Source: Paracoccaceae bacterium
GTDB lineage: Bacteria; Pseudomonadota; Alphaproteobacteria; Rhodobacterales; Rhodobacteraceae
Direction of reading: 5' to 3'
Assembly: GCA_023383015.1 (NCBI GenBank)
Contig: JAHDXW010000010.1
Span: forward strand, 1 to 64,000
DNA length: 64,000 nt
In this document: positions 15,800 to 24,411 of the stretch, piece by piece
Numbering within the stretch: position 1 is the first letter of the stretch
How the letters are laid out: each line of letters begins with the position of its first letter
Made by a program: the position numbers and the translations under genes
Notes under the pieces: generated by a model
Seen by the model: the letters and a program-made list of their open reading frames with translations, nothing else
The model's database searches: none
What the model was told of the DNA's origin: nothing

Positions 15800-18076
15800 T
15801 TACACCTCCCGTTCCGGGTTGAACCGCAACAGGCGCAGCGCGTTCAGGGTGACGAGCACGGTCGCCCCGGTGTCGGCCATGATCGCAATCCAGAGGCCGG
15901 TCAGCCCGAGGACCGAGGTGACGAGGAACACCGCCTTCAGCCCGAGCGCGATGGTCACGTTCTGGCGGATGTTGGCCATCGCGGCGCGGGCGAGACGGAT
16001 CTTGGCGGGAATGTCGGTCACCCGGTCGCGCAGGACTGCCGCGTCCGCTGTCTCGAGCGCCACGTCGGTGCCCGAGCCCATGGCGACGCCGACGCTTGCC
16101 TGTTTCAGCGCCGGGGCGTCGTTGATGCCGTCGCCGATCATCATCACGCCGCCCTCGGCGCCGCGCTGGCGGATGAAGGCGAGCTTGTCCTCGGGCAACA
16201 TGTCGGCCGCGAAGGTCAGGCCAAGCGACCCGGCAATTGCTGCCGCCGTCCGGGGATTGTCGCCGGTCAGGATGACCGGGGTCAGGCCCATGGCCGCAAG
16301 CTGGCGCATCGCGTCCCTGGCGTCGGCCCGCGGCTCGTCCCGCATGGCGATCAGGCCGAGCGGGGCCTTCTCGCGGAACACCGCGGCGGCCGTCTTGCCC
16401 TCCTCCTCGAAAGCCGTTGCCTGCCGCAGCTTGGTCCTGTCCAGGCCGCCGAGTTCCATCGCCATGCGGGGCGAGGCGACCCAGGCGGGCGCCCCCCCCA
16501 CCATCGCGACCACGCCCTTGCCCATCAGCACCTTCGCGTCGGTGGCTGGCAACGCCGCGATCCCCGCCGCCTGCGCCTTGGCGAGGATGGCGAGCGCCAG
16601 CGGATGGCTCGATCCGGTTTCCACCCCTGCCGCCACGGCCAGAACCTCGGCCTCGGCCGCGGAGCCGAAGGTCACCACATCCGTCACCTGCGGGCGGCCA
16701 TGGGTCAGCGTGCCGGTCTTGTCGAAGACGATCCAGCGCACCTTCGCTGCCGCCTCGACGACCGCGCCGCCCTTCATCAGCAGCCCTCGCCGCGCGCCTG
16801 TCGACAGCGCCGAGGCGATCGACGCCGGGACCGAGATCACCAGCGCGCAGGGGCACCCGATCAGCAGAAGCGCAAGGCTGCGATAGACCCATGTCTCCCA
16901 CGGCTGGCCAAAAGCCAGCGTCGGCACCAGAACCACCAGCGCCGCCACCGTGACGATGGCGGGCATGTACCAGCGGCTGAGGCGGTCGATGAAGCGTTCA
17001 GTCGGCGCACGCGCCTCCTCGGCCTCTTCCACCAGCCGGATGATGCGGGCGATGGTATTGTCCTCGGGCCCCTTGGTGACGCGCACGCGCAGCGCGGCCT
17101 CGGTATTGATCGCCCCGGCCAAGACGGTATCGCCGGGCCCGCGCGTCTTGGGCACGCTTTCGCCGGTGACCGGGCTTTCATCGACGCCCGATGTGCCCGC
17201 GACGATCTCGCCGTCGGCGGGAATGCGGTCGCCGGGGCGGACAAGGACGGTCTGGCCGACAGTCAGGCTCTCCGCTGGCACCTCGCGCATGGACCCGTCG
17301 CTTTCGACCAGCGCGGTCTTGGGCACCAGGTTCGCCAGCGCCCGGATGCCGTCGCGCGCGCGGCCTGCCGCCACGCCCTCCAGCACCTCGCCCACGGCAA
17401 AGAGGAAGACGACCAGCGCCGCCTCTTGCGCCGCATCGATGAACAGTGCGCCGAGGGCTGCAATGGTCATCAGGCCCTCGATGGTGAAGGGTTGGCCCAC
17501 CAGCAGTGCCGCGAAGGCACGCTGCGCCACCGGGGCGAGGCCGATCAGACAGGCGGCGACAAGGGCCCAGCGGCCGGTGTCCGGCGCAAGGGCCTCGACG
17601 ATTGAAGCCGCGCCCAGCAGAAGGCCGGTAAGGATCACCAGCCGCCCCTTCGCGGTCTGATACCAGTGCTTGCCACGGTCGGCGGGGTCGTCATGGACGT
17701 GCCCGGGGCTTCCGTGGCCGGGGCCGCCCAGCGCCGCCCGGGTGTCGGACTGCGGGGGATGGCCATGTCCCGCGTGGTCACGGTCACCGCCGGATGCCGT
17801 CGTGGTCACTGCCCCCGGCAACACGAACTCCTTCTTTGCCTCGGTACCGCGCGGCGCGATGCCGTAGCCAAGCGCCCGCACGGTGGCCTCGACCCTGTCC
17901 CGGCCGGTCTGCGCCTCGTCCAGCGTCAGGCGCAGGCGTTCGGACATGATGCCGACCTCGACCCCGCTCACCCCCGGCAGGCGCGCCACCGCGTCCTTGA
18001 TCCTGGTTGCACAAGACCCGCAATCCATGCCGGACACGGTCCAGTCGCAGGTGATCCTGTCAGTCGCTTCAGGCAT
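15800..18076 (-). CDS. Zn/Cd/Pb-translocating P-type ATPase (ZntA/CadA-like)
   Basis: 758 residues, P1B-type ATPase exporting soft divalent metals. One N-terminal HMA domain (MDCGSCATRI, Cys19/Cys22), a His-rich linker (HAGHGHPPQ and HGSPGHVHDD), eight predicted helices with the metal-binding CPC motif at 408-410, TGES phosphatase loop, DKTGT phosphorylation site (Asp452), SSHPLA and GDGINDAP. I start at ATG 18076 because GGGGCGGAG precedes it; ATG 18112 would sit almost at the transcription start predicted from the MerR-type promoter. Divergent from its MerR regulator and followed by the ICMT-like remnant. Confidence 0.93.
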   Translation of the reverse strand: MPEATDRITCDWTVSGMDCGSCATRIKDAVARLPGVSGVEVGIMSERLRLTLDEAQTGRDRVEATVRALGYGIAPRGTEAKKEFVLPGAVTTTASGGDRDHAGHGHPPQSDTRAALGGPGHGSPGHVHDDPADRGKHWYQTAKGRLVILTGLLLGAASIVEALAPDTGRWALVAACLIGLAPVAQRAFAALLVGQPFTIEGLMTIAALGALFIDAAQEAALVVFLFAVGEVLEGVAAGRARDGIRALANLVPKTALVESDGSMREVPAESLTVGQTVLVRPGDRIPADGEIVAGTSGVDESPVTGESVPKTRGPGDTVLAGAINTEAALRVRVTKGPEDNTIARIIRLVEEAEEARAPTERFIDRLSRWYMPAIVTVAALVVLVPTLAFGQPWETWVYRSLALLLIGCPCALVISVPASIASALSTGARRGLLMKGGAVVEAAAKVRWIVFDKTGTLTHGRPQVTDVVTFGSAAEAEVLAVAAGVETGSSHPLALAILAKAQAAGIAALPATDAKVLMGKGVVAMVGGAPAWVASPRMAMELGGLDRTKLRQATAFEEEGKTAAAVFREKAPLGLIAMRDEPRADARDAMRQLAAMGLTPVILTGDNPRTAAAIAGSLGLTFAADMLPEDKLAFIRQRGAEGGVMMIGDGINDAPALKQASVGVAMGSGTDVALETADAAVLRDRVTDIPAKIRLARAAMANIRQNVTIALGLKAVFLVTSVLGLTGLWIAIMADTGATVLVTLNALRLLRFNPEREV

Positions 18077-18121
18077 CGCTCCGCCCCGGCCCGAAGAGCC
18101 GATTGTCTTCATCGATTCGGA

Positions 18122-18152
18122 AACCTAATCTCTCTAGCAGCTATAGCTTCAA
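18122..18152 (-). promoter_or_regulatory. MerR-type promoter/operator of the P-type ATPase gene
   Basis: On the minus strand, -35 TTGAAG (18147-18152) and -10 TAGGTT (18122-18127) are separated by 19 bases instead of 17. The spacer contains the near-perfect dyad CTATAGC-T-GCTAGAG. A 19-20 base spacer with a centred dyad is the classic architecture for MerR/ZntR/CadR activators. The site ends 10 bases before the merR start, so the regulator is probably autoregulated too. Confidence 0.8.
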
Positions 18153-18162
18153 GGGGGTCCTG

Positions 18163-18603
18163 ATGCTGACCATCGGAAAACTCGGGCAGGCGACCGGGGT
18201 GAAGGTCCCGACGATCCGCTACTACGAGCAGATCGGCCTTCTGCCCGAGACCGAGCGCAGCGCGGGCAACCAGCGGCTCTACGGCCGCATGGCGCTGGAC
18301 CGCCTCGCCTTCATCCGCCATGCCCGCGACCTTGGCTTCACCCTGGAGGCGATCCGCGACCTCCTCAGCCTCGCGGACCATCCCGACCGGCCATGCGCCG
18401 CCGCCGATGCCATCGCCCGCGCACAACTGGCCGAAGTCGAAAGCCGCATCGCCCGGCTGATGGCGCTGAAGGCCGAGCTCGAGCGCATGGTCGTCCATTG
18501 CGCCCATGGCACGATCGCCGACTGCCGCGTGATCGAGGTGCTGAGCGACCATTCGCTGTGCGTGACCGACCACCGCCACCCCGAAGGCGAAGTCGCGCCG
18601 TGA
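18163..18603 (+). CDS. MerR family metal-responsive regulator (CadR/PbrR/ZntR-like)
   Basis: 146 residues. N-terminal winged helix (IGKLGQATGVKVPTIRYYEQIGLLP), dimerisation helix, and metal-binding cysteines at 78, 113 and 121, a spacing close to CadR/PbrR (about 77-112-119/122), with further Cys/His in the tail (SLCVTDHRHP). Start ATG 18163 follows GGGGG by seven bases; earlier in-frame codons fall inside the promoter. It should bind the dyad in the 19-base spacer upstream of the divergent ATPase gene and activate it when Cd, Pb or Zn is bound. Confidence 0.9.
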   Translation: MLTIGKLGQATGVKVPTIRYYEQIGLLPETERSAGNQRLYGRMALDRLAFIRHARDLGFTLEAIRDLLSLADHPDRPCAAADAIARAQLAEVESRIARLMALKAELERMVVHCAHGTIADCRVIEVLSDHSLCVTDHRHPEGEVAP

Positions 18604-18706
18604 CGAGGCCCACCACGCTTGCCATTCCTGCCGCCGCCGCCCTTGCCGGGATCGGGGGTCCCTTGCCGTCTGGGTCCGGCTGCGCCTGCGGGCGAGCGCG
18701 CTCTGA

Positions 18707-19134
18707 CTGGTCCCGGGCATCCCGGGCCACGCCGTCTTCGCCTGGCTCCTGACGCTCGCGCCGTCGGTCTGCCTGACAATGGCGCATCCCGACGGGCTGG
18801 TGATGGGGCGCACGGTGCTCAACCGGCAGGCCGACCGCCTCCCGGTCATGCGCTTCGGCCAGGCGCATCCGGTCGAGGGCGAGGCGAAGGTTGCCGCCCT
18901 GCATGCGATGATCGGGCGCTTCCTTCCGGGCCGGGACGCCGGGTTTCGGCCCTTCTCAACGCAGGACATCAGGGAACCGCCGTCTTCGGCACGGAAATCG
19001 AGGACGCCTCGGCCAGGATCCGCGCGGCAGGGAACCCGGACGGGCCCGACGCCATGGACAACCCGCGCCGGGCGGGCGCGATCCCGGTGTCCGCTGTGAT
19101 CGGCACGCCACACTCCTGTCCGCGGAAGGGCGAC
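18707..19134 (+). pseudogene. broken PPOX-family (pyridoxamine 5'-phosphate oxidase-like) gene
   Basis: After a TGA at 18704, one frame encodes APSVCLTMAHPDGLVMGRT...LPVMRFG and EAKVAALHAMIGRFLPGR, matching the second half of flavin-binding PPOX (Pyridox_ox_2) proteins. Near 18960-18972 the frame must shift to continue as GTAVFGTEIEDASARIRA and AGAIPVSAVIGTP, the usual end of the family. The N-terminal half is missing and at least one frameshift is present, so it is a pseudogene. The flanks 18604-18706 and 19135-19360 hold no recognisable gene; a short GTG frame at 18601 (TRPTTLAIPAAAALAG) could be another fragment. Confidence 0.65.
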
Positions 19135-19360
19135 GTCCGACCATCGGCCGATGTGGGCACCAGAGCCCCCGGGCGGGGCCGCCGCGGAACGGTTCCGGGG
19201 CCCGGGTCTCCTGTCCTTGACCTCGCTGCTGCGAACGCCGACGGCGTGACCGGCGCTGTCAAGGGACCGCATCGCGATCCGTCCGGATGCACATGCACCG
19301 GGATCGGGTTTCGGACGGCAGTCGTCGCGGCCTTGGCCGCGCAGGGGCGCAAACCGCCGT

Positions 19361-21067
19361 TCACATCGCCAGAATGCCATCCGCGAGCTTCTCGGCCAGC
19401 ATGATCGTCGGCAGGTTGGTGTTGGCGCGCGGGAGCCGAGGCATGGCCGAGGCGTCGGCAACGTGCAGGCCGTCGATCCCGTGAACCCCCCCGTGGCGCG
19501 GATCGATGACCGATTCTGGGTCGTCGGCCCTTCCCATCCGGCAGGTGCACGAGGGGTGCCAGCCGACGACGGCATGCTTGCGCACCAGCTCGGCCAGCGC
19601 GTCATCGTCGCGCAAGGCAAAGTCGAGGTCGTCGCCGGCCGCGAACAGCCGGTCGATGACGGTGTTGCGCAGCGCCGCCGGCCCGTCGGTCAGCAGCGCG
19701 GGGCCGATGGTCATCGCCCAGTTGCGCAACGTCTGCTCGCCGACGAGCTTCGCCAGCGCGCCATGCGTCGCGACGAAGGGGCGTGCGGCCGCGTCCTGCA
19801 GGGACCGGGTCTGGTACAGGGCGTGCATCTTGCGCACCGCCAGCTTCATCCGCGCCATGTCGCGGGGGTCCGACAGCATCTCGAAACGCACCTCGGGCGG
19901 GCCGGCGGGGTCGGCGGGGTTCAGGCGCAGCCAGCCGCGGGAATAGGGCTTGTTGACCCAGCTGAACAGCGACCCGATCCGGCGCCCTATCGGGTGCCAG
20001 GCCGATTTCGCGACGATGACCATGAACATGTCGCCCGGGCCGCAGTCCGCCAGCCCCGACGAGAACCGGAGCCCGGCTTGGACATGCCGGCGCGGGGTGT
20101 CGCCCATGCGATGGCCCGGCCTGATCCACGACGACATCGCGATCGAGGGGTGTTCCTGCAGGTTCCGGCCGACGGCGGGCAGGTCGTGCAGGACGGACTG
20201 CCCGGTCGCCCGCAGCTCTTCCGCCGCCCCGATCCCGGCGCGCAGCAGGAGCACCGGCGTGCGGGTCGCCCCCGCGGTCAGGATCACCCGCCGCGCCCGC
20301 AGGATCGTGCCGCCGCAGCGCACCCCGACCACCCGGCGCCCCTCGGTCACCAGCGCATCGACGGTCGTGTCGCAGCGGACGGTCAGGTTGGGCCGCGCCC
20401 GTGTCGGGAAATCGAGATAGCCCATCGCGGCCGTGCTCCGCTGCCGGCGGTCGATGGTCAGCGACAGGGGGAACCATCCGTCCTCGAACACGGCGTTCTG
20501 GTCGCCGACGTTGCGGTGGCCGTGGTCCCCGAAGGCGCGCACCGTGGCGGCGGTGAAGCCCGGCCACTGTCCTTCGGGTACCCGGCTGACCATGATCGGC
20601 CCGTCGGCCCCGTGCAGAGGACCGTCGTGGTCGAGATCGGTCTCCAGCTTGCGGAAGAAGGGCAACACCCCGTCCCAGTCCCAGCCGCTGGCACCGAGGG
20701 CGGCCCATTCGTCGTAATCCACCGGCAGGCCGCGGTTGCCGATGGCGCCGTTGGTGCTCGAGCCGCCGCCGATGACCCGCGGCTGGGGATACTCCTTCGG
20801 GGACGAGCGACCGGGGTCGTTGTGCGGCACCGTCAGCAGACGGGCCTGCAGATCGCGCCACTGCCACCGCGGGTTGAACGCGGCGCGGTAGGGATAGACA
20901 TCCCTGATCTCGTCCGGCTCCTGACCCGGCAGATAGTCCGGGCCGGCCTCGATCAGCAGCACCCGGTTGGAGCTGCGGGCCGAGAGGCGATTGGCCATCA
21001 CGCACCCGGACGAACCGCCGCCGACGATGATGTGGTCCCAGACGGGACCGTGGGACGCCAGGCTCAC
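19361..21067 (-). CDS. GMC family FAD-dependent oxidoreductase (choline/glucose dehydrogenase-like)
   Basis: 568 residues. N-terminal dinucleotide fold IIVGGGSSGCVMANRLS, GMC signature blocks GGGSSTNGAIGNRG and GATRTPVLLLRAGIG, and a C-terminal catalytic region HPSCTCRMG...TNLPTIMLAEKLAD. Such enzymes oxidise primary or secondary alcohols of sugars, choline or polyols using FAD. No signal peptide, so cytosolic. The GTG start at 21067 overlaps the stop of the dehydratase gene by four bases (GTGA), so both are translated from one mRNA. Context with an enolase-superfamily dehydratase and a sugar ABC transporter suggests oxidation of a sugar-derived alcohol. Confidence 0.9.
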   Translation of the reverse strand: MSLASHGPVWDHIIVGGGSSGCVMANRLSARSSNRVLLIEAGPDYLPGQEPDEIRDVYPYRAAFNPRWQWRDLQARLLTVPHNDPGRSSPKEYPQPRVIGGGSSTNGAIGNRGLPVDYDEWAALGASGWDWDGVLPFFRKLETDLDHDGPLHGADGPIMVSRVPEGQWPGFTAATVRAFGDHGHRNVGDQNAVFEDGWFPLSLTIDRRQRSTAAMGYLDFPTRARPNLTVRCDTTVDALVTEGRRVVGVRCGGTILRARRVILTAGATRTPVLLLRAGIGAAEELRATGQSVLHDLPAVGRNLQEHPSIAMSSWIRPGHRMGDTPRRHVQAGLRFSSGLADCGPGDMFMVIVAKSAWHPIGRRIGSLFSWVNKPYSRGWLRLNPADPAGPPEVRFEMLSDPRDMARMKLAVRKMHALYQTRSLQDAAARPFVATHGALAKLVGEQTLRNWAMTIGPALLTDGPAALRNTVIDRLFAAGDDLDFALRDDDALAELVRKHAVVGWHPSCTCRMGRADDPESVIDPRHGGVHGIDGLHVADASAMPRLPRANTNLPTIMLAEKLADGILAM

Positions 21068-22275
21068 GCCGCGTCTCCCTTCAGGGTGAATTCCTGGATC
21101 GCCGTGCGGTTGGCGCGGATGTAGTCCCAGTCGTACTCGACCCCGAGGCCCGGCCCGTCGGGGACCGGCATGCAGCCGTCGGTCCCGATATCCTCCAGCG
21201 CGTCGCTGTAGCCCGGGCCGAACACCGGCGGCACCGGATTGGCCACGCCGGGCGCGACCAGCGACAACTCGTACCAGTTCGAGTTGCGCATCGCCGCCAT
21301 GCAGTGCCGCTGCGCCGGGCCCGCGGCGTGAAGCTCGCAGTCAAGGCCGAACGCCTCTGCGAGATGGGCGGTCTTCATGGTCCCGGTGATTCCCATGTCG
21401 TAGTCGGGATCGACCCGGACGTAGTCCGTCGCTGCCGCGGTGATCCAGGCGGCCTTGGGCTCGAGCCCGCGCACATGTTCGGTCAGCATCAGCGGCGTGC
21501 GCACGCTTTCCTTGAGCTGGCGCGCGGCATGGGGCGACCAGCCGGCATCCATGAACGGGTCCTCGTACCACAGAAATCCGCCTTCGTCGCAGGCGTGGCC
21601 GACGTAGATCGCGTCGGCGAAGGTCTGCAACTCGCTGGCCGCATCGTACATCAGCGCCATCCGGCCTCCGACCCGGCCGGCGCAGTGCAGCAGCAGGGCG
21701 GCCTCCTCCCTGGGGTCGCCCTCGCCCCAGCCATGGACTTTGAAGCCCTTGTATCCCATCGCCCGACATGCCTCGGCAAAGTCGCCGTAGGCCTCGATGC
21801 TGTCGAGAATGCCGTGCCGGCCGCCGTTCAGCGTGCTGGCATAGGTGGGCAGGCGCTGCCGGTAGCCGCCCAGCAGCCGCCAGACCGGACGGCCGACCGA
21901 CTTGCCCGCCAGATCCCACAGCGCGATGTCCAGCGCGGAATGCCCGATGGCGCCATAATGCCGGTGCAGGCGCTTCAGCTTGTTGTAGATCGCCTCGCGT
22001 TCCTCGGCGTCCTCGCCCAGCAGTTGCGCGGCAAGCGACCTGACCTGCCCGACCATGGCGCCGTTCTTGCCGCTGTGGACGCTGCAGTATTCCCCCCGCG
22101 CGCCGTCCCGCGTCTCGACCGCGACGGTGAAGGCCGTCAGGCGGCTGGTCTCGCCCTTCATGACGCAGCGGTTGCCGCTTGCGTCGACGCCAAGTCCCTC
22201 GACGGTATAGGCGAACTCCTGCACCTCGACCCGTGCGATGCGCGAGCCCGGCCGCGCCCCCTTGATCCTGTTCAT
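21064..22275 (-). CDS. mandelate racemase/muconate lactonizing (enolase superfamily) protein
   Basis: 403 residues: capping domain (about 10-135) then a TIM barrel. Putative metal ligands Asp211 (MYDAAS), Glu238 (WYEDP) and Glu266 (LTEHV); catalytic candidates Lys179-x-His181 (FKVHGW) and His316 (CELHAAGP). The arrangement fits acid-sugar dehydratases of the superfamily, which eliminate water from aldonic or uronic acids to 2-keto-3-deoxy products; the exact substrate cannot be read. First gene of the minus-strand operon, driven by a promoter in the 100-bp gap shared with the GntR gene, and overlapping the GMC gene by four bases. Confidence 0.88.
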   Translation of the reverse strand: MNRIKGARPGSRIARVEVQEFAYTVEGLGVDASGNRCVMKGETSRLTAFTVAVETRDGARGEYCSVHSGKNGAMVGQVRSLAAQLLGEDAEEREAIYNKLKRLHRHYGAIGHSALDIALWDLAGKSVGRPVWRLLGGYRQRLPTYASTLNGGRHGILDSIEAYGDFAEACRAMGYKGFKVHGWGEGDPREEAALLLHCAGRVGGRMALMYDAASELQTFADAIYVGHACDEGGFLWYEDPFMDAGWSPHAARQLKESVRTPLMLTEHVRGLEPKAAWITAAATDYVRVDPDYDMGITGTMKTAHLAEAFGLDCELHAAGPAQRHCMAAMRNSNWYELSLVAPGVANPVPPVFGPGYSDALEDIGTDGCMPVPDGPGLGVEYDWDYIRANRTAIQEFTLKGDAA

Positions 22276-22312
22276 CGCATTCCCTGCAGATTGGCACTTG
22301 CAAACCGCATGC

Positions 22313-22357
22313 CTGTCAGACAGAACTATAGTAGTAGGACAACTCTGGCGGCGTCAA
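22313..22357 (-). promoter_or_regulatory. dehydratase operon promoter with candidate GntR operators
   Basis: Minus-strand -35 TTGACG (22352-22357) and -10 TACTAT (22328-22333) are 18 bases apart. Two palindromes overlap or follow the -10: ACTATAGT (22325-22332) and CTGTCAGACAG (22313-22323). Their position would let the divergent GntR protein block the dehydratase-GMC operon; which palindrome it binds is not known. Confidence 0.5.
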
Positions 22358-22375
22358 CGGATATCGGTGAGTCGG

Positions 22376-23059
22376 ATGGCACAACAGGAAAGCCGCGGGG
22401 ATCTCGCCTACCGCCAGCTTGTGTCGTTCATCGGCAGCCTCCGTGATGGCGACCGGCTGCCGGCCGAGGGCGAGCTTGCCGACAGGTTCCACCTGTCGCG
22501 GGCCAGCATCCGCGAGGCTCTGGCACGTCTGCGGGCCGAGGGGCAGGTCAGGTCGCGCAGGGGATCCGGAAGCTATGCCGTCCATGGCCAGCAAGGCGAA
22601 ATGGTCCGCCTGTCGGCGATCGACAGTGTCGCCGAGCTGGTCGAATGGCACGAGGTTCGCCTGGCCCTGGAAAGCGAGGCGGCGGCGCTGGCCGCCGAGC
22701 GGCGGTCGGCCGACGACCTTGCCCAGCTCCGCGACGCCCAGGAAAGGCTGGTCGCCGAGCTGGCGCACGGACACGCCGACCAGGAAGACGTCGCCTTTCA
22801 CGCCGCGCTGGCCGCCTGCGCCCACAATCCCAAGCTGTCCGATGCCCTCGGGCGCCTGACCGCGCACATCTTCCGCTGGAGCCGCCTGTCGGAGGAGCGG
22901 GGATTCCTCACCCTGGCCGAGCGCCGCGAGCTGATCATGCTGGAGCACGGAGGCATCGTGGATGCAGTGGCTGCGCGCGATGCCGACCGCGCCCGCCAGG
23001 AGATCAGGCGCCATCTGCTGAACGGCCGGACGCGCGTGCTGAGCGCGATCCGGGGCTGA
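22376..23059 (+). CDS. GntR/FadR family transcriptional regulator
   Basis: 227 residues. N-terminal winged helix (LPAEGELADRFHLSRASIREALARLRAEG) and an FCD-type C-terminal ligand-binding domain whose metal/ligand residues include His in DVAFHAALAA and His in MLEHGGIVDAV. FCD regulators usually repress catabolic operons and are released by an organic acid. ATG 22376 follows GGTGAG; upstream in-frame codons cross the divergent promoter. The sugar ABC transporter genes start 50 bases downstream, so this regulator likely controls both transport and catabolism. Confidence 0.9.
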   Translation: MAQQESRGDLAYRQLVSFIGSLRDGDRLPAEGELADRFHLSRASIREALARLRAEGQVRSRRGSGSYAVHGQQGEMVRLSAIDSVAELVEWHEVRLALESEAAALAAERRSADDLAQLRDAQERLVAELAHGHADQEDVAFHAALAACAHNPKLSDALGRLTAHIFRWSRLSEERGFLTLAERRELIMLEHGGIVDAVAARDADRARQEIRRHLLNGRTRVLSAIRG

Positions 23060-23109
23060 TCAACGCATTAGACGAGGGCGGTGGCCCTCAATACCGGGAG
23101 GAGAAGGGA

Positions 23110-24405
23110 ATGAGGCTGATACATCCGAGCCGCCGGGCCGTCCTGCAGATGGGTGCCGCCGCAGTGTTCGCCCCGGCCATCGCGCGAAGCGCGTCCGCGC
23201 AGGGGCTGTCCGGGACCGTCCGGATCTGGACGTTCCTGAGCGCGGAGGGCACATCGCCTCGCGAGGTGGTGCTGCGCGAACTGATCCAGGGCTTCACCGC
23301 CGCCAACCCGGGCGTGCAGGTGCTGGTCGAACCCCAGCCGTTCCAGGAGCTCGAGACCAAGTTCGTCGCCGCGTCCGCGCAGGGCCGGGCGCCCGATCTG
23401 ATCTGGATGCGCGACACCTTCCTGTCGCTTGTCCATGCCCGCGGCGCGCTGGCCAATCTTGACGACGAGCTGTCCGACAGCTTCCGTGCCGAGGTGCTGC
23501 CGGACCTGTACCAGGTCTTCGCCAACAAGTCGGTGTTCGACGGGTTCCGCACCTCGCTGCCGCTGTGGCCCTCGCCGGCACAGGTGATCTTCTACCGCAA
23601 GGATGTCCTCGGCGAGGTCGGGCTCGACGCCCCGCCCGGAAACTGGGACGCCTTCGTGCCCGTGGCTGGGCAGTTGACCAAGGGGGACCGGCTGGGCTTC
23701 GGCCTGCCCTCGAACGACAACAGCGTGTCCAGCTTCGTCAACATCATGACCGGCTTCGGTCCCGGAATCTTCGATGCGGCGACCGGCCGGTTCGACGTGA
23801 CCGGACCGGAAGCGGTGGCCGCAGCCGAGGTTGTCAGACAGCTTGTCGCGAATGGCGCGCTCTCGCGCACGCTGCTGAACGCGATGGGCGACGACATCCA
23901 GGACCAGTTCGCCGCCGGCCGCTTTGCCATGGCCCAGGCCTTCGCGCCGCGCTTCCAGCAGTACCGGAACATCGCCGCCGCCTACGACCCCGCGCAGCTG
24001 TCGGTTGCGCCATGGCCGGCCTTCGGCGACCGCCCGCCCGCAGCGCTGCTTGGCCCCTACTGGACGGTCGGGCTGTCGGCGCGCTCCGAGAACAGGGCCG
24101 CCGCCGTCGCGTTCCTCGAAACCCTCTACACCCCGGCGGCGTCGTTGCAGTGGTCGCGGGTCGCGGGCCTTGTCCCCGACCGGCGTTCGGTGCAGTCGGA
24201 TGCGTTCTATGCGTCGCCCCAGGCCGAGGTGATCCGCATCTTCGCCGGCCTGCTCGACTCGCCCGGCGCGCTGACCTTCCCGCAGAACCTGCCGGACATC
24301 ACCCGGGTCTTCCCGGTGATGAACATCGCGCTCCAGGAACTGATCGGCACCGACGAGGCGATCGGCGCCATCCTCGGTCGCGCCAGGGCGTCGCTGGGCT
24401 GGTAG
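23110..24405 (+). CDS. ABC transporter solute-binding protein, family 1 (sugar type)
   Basis: 431 residues. TAT-like leader with SRRAVLQMG followed by a hydrophobic core and ASA cleavage site, then a type-1 binding protein (GTVRIWTFLSAEGTSPREVVL...GFTAANPGVQVLVEPQPFQELETKF). It would be folded before export and capture a sugar or sugar acid in the periplasm for the two permeases that follow. ATG 23110 has a strong GGAGGAGAAGGG site. Six bases separate it from the first permease, giving a standard CUT1 operon order. Confidence 0.9.
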   Translation: MRLIHPSRRAVLQMGAAAVFAPAIARSASAQGLSGTVRIWTFLSAEGTSPREVVLRELIQGFTAANPGVQVLVEPQPFQELETKFVAASAQGRAPDLIWMRDTFLSLVHARGALANLDDELSDSFRAEVLPDLYQVFANKSVFDGFRTSLPLWPSPAQVIFYRKDVLGEVGLDAPPGNWDAFVPVAGQLTKGDRLGFGLPSNDNSVSSFVNIMTGFGPGIFDAATGRFDVTGPEAVAAAEVVRQLVANGALSRTLLNAMGDDIQDQFAAGRFAMAQAFAPRFQQYRNIAAAYDPAQLSVAPWPAFGDRPPAALLGPYWTVGLSARSENRAAAVAFLETLYTPAASLQWSRVAGLVPDRRSVQSDAFYASPQAEVIRIFAGLLDSPGALTFPQNLPDITRVFPVMNIALQELIGTDEAIGAILGRARASLGW

Positions 24406-24411
24406 GCTGGC

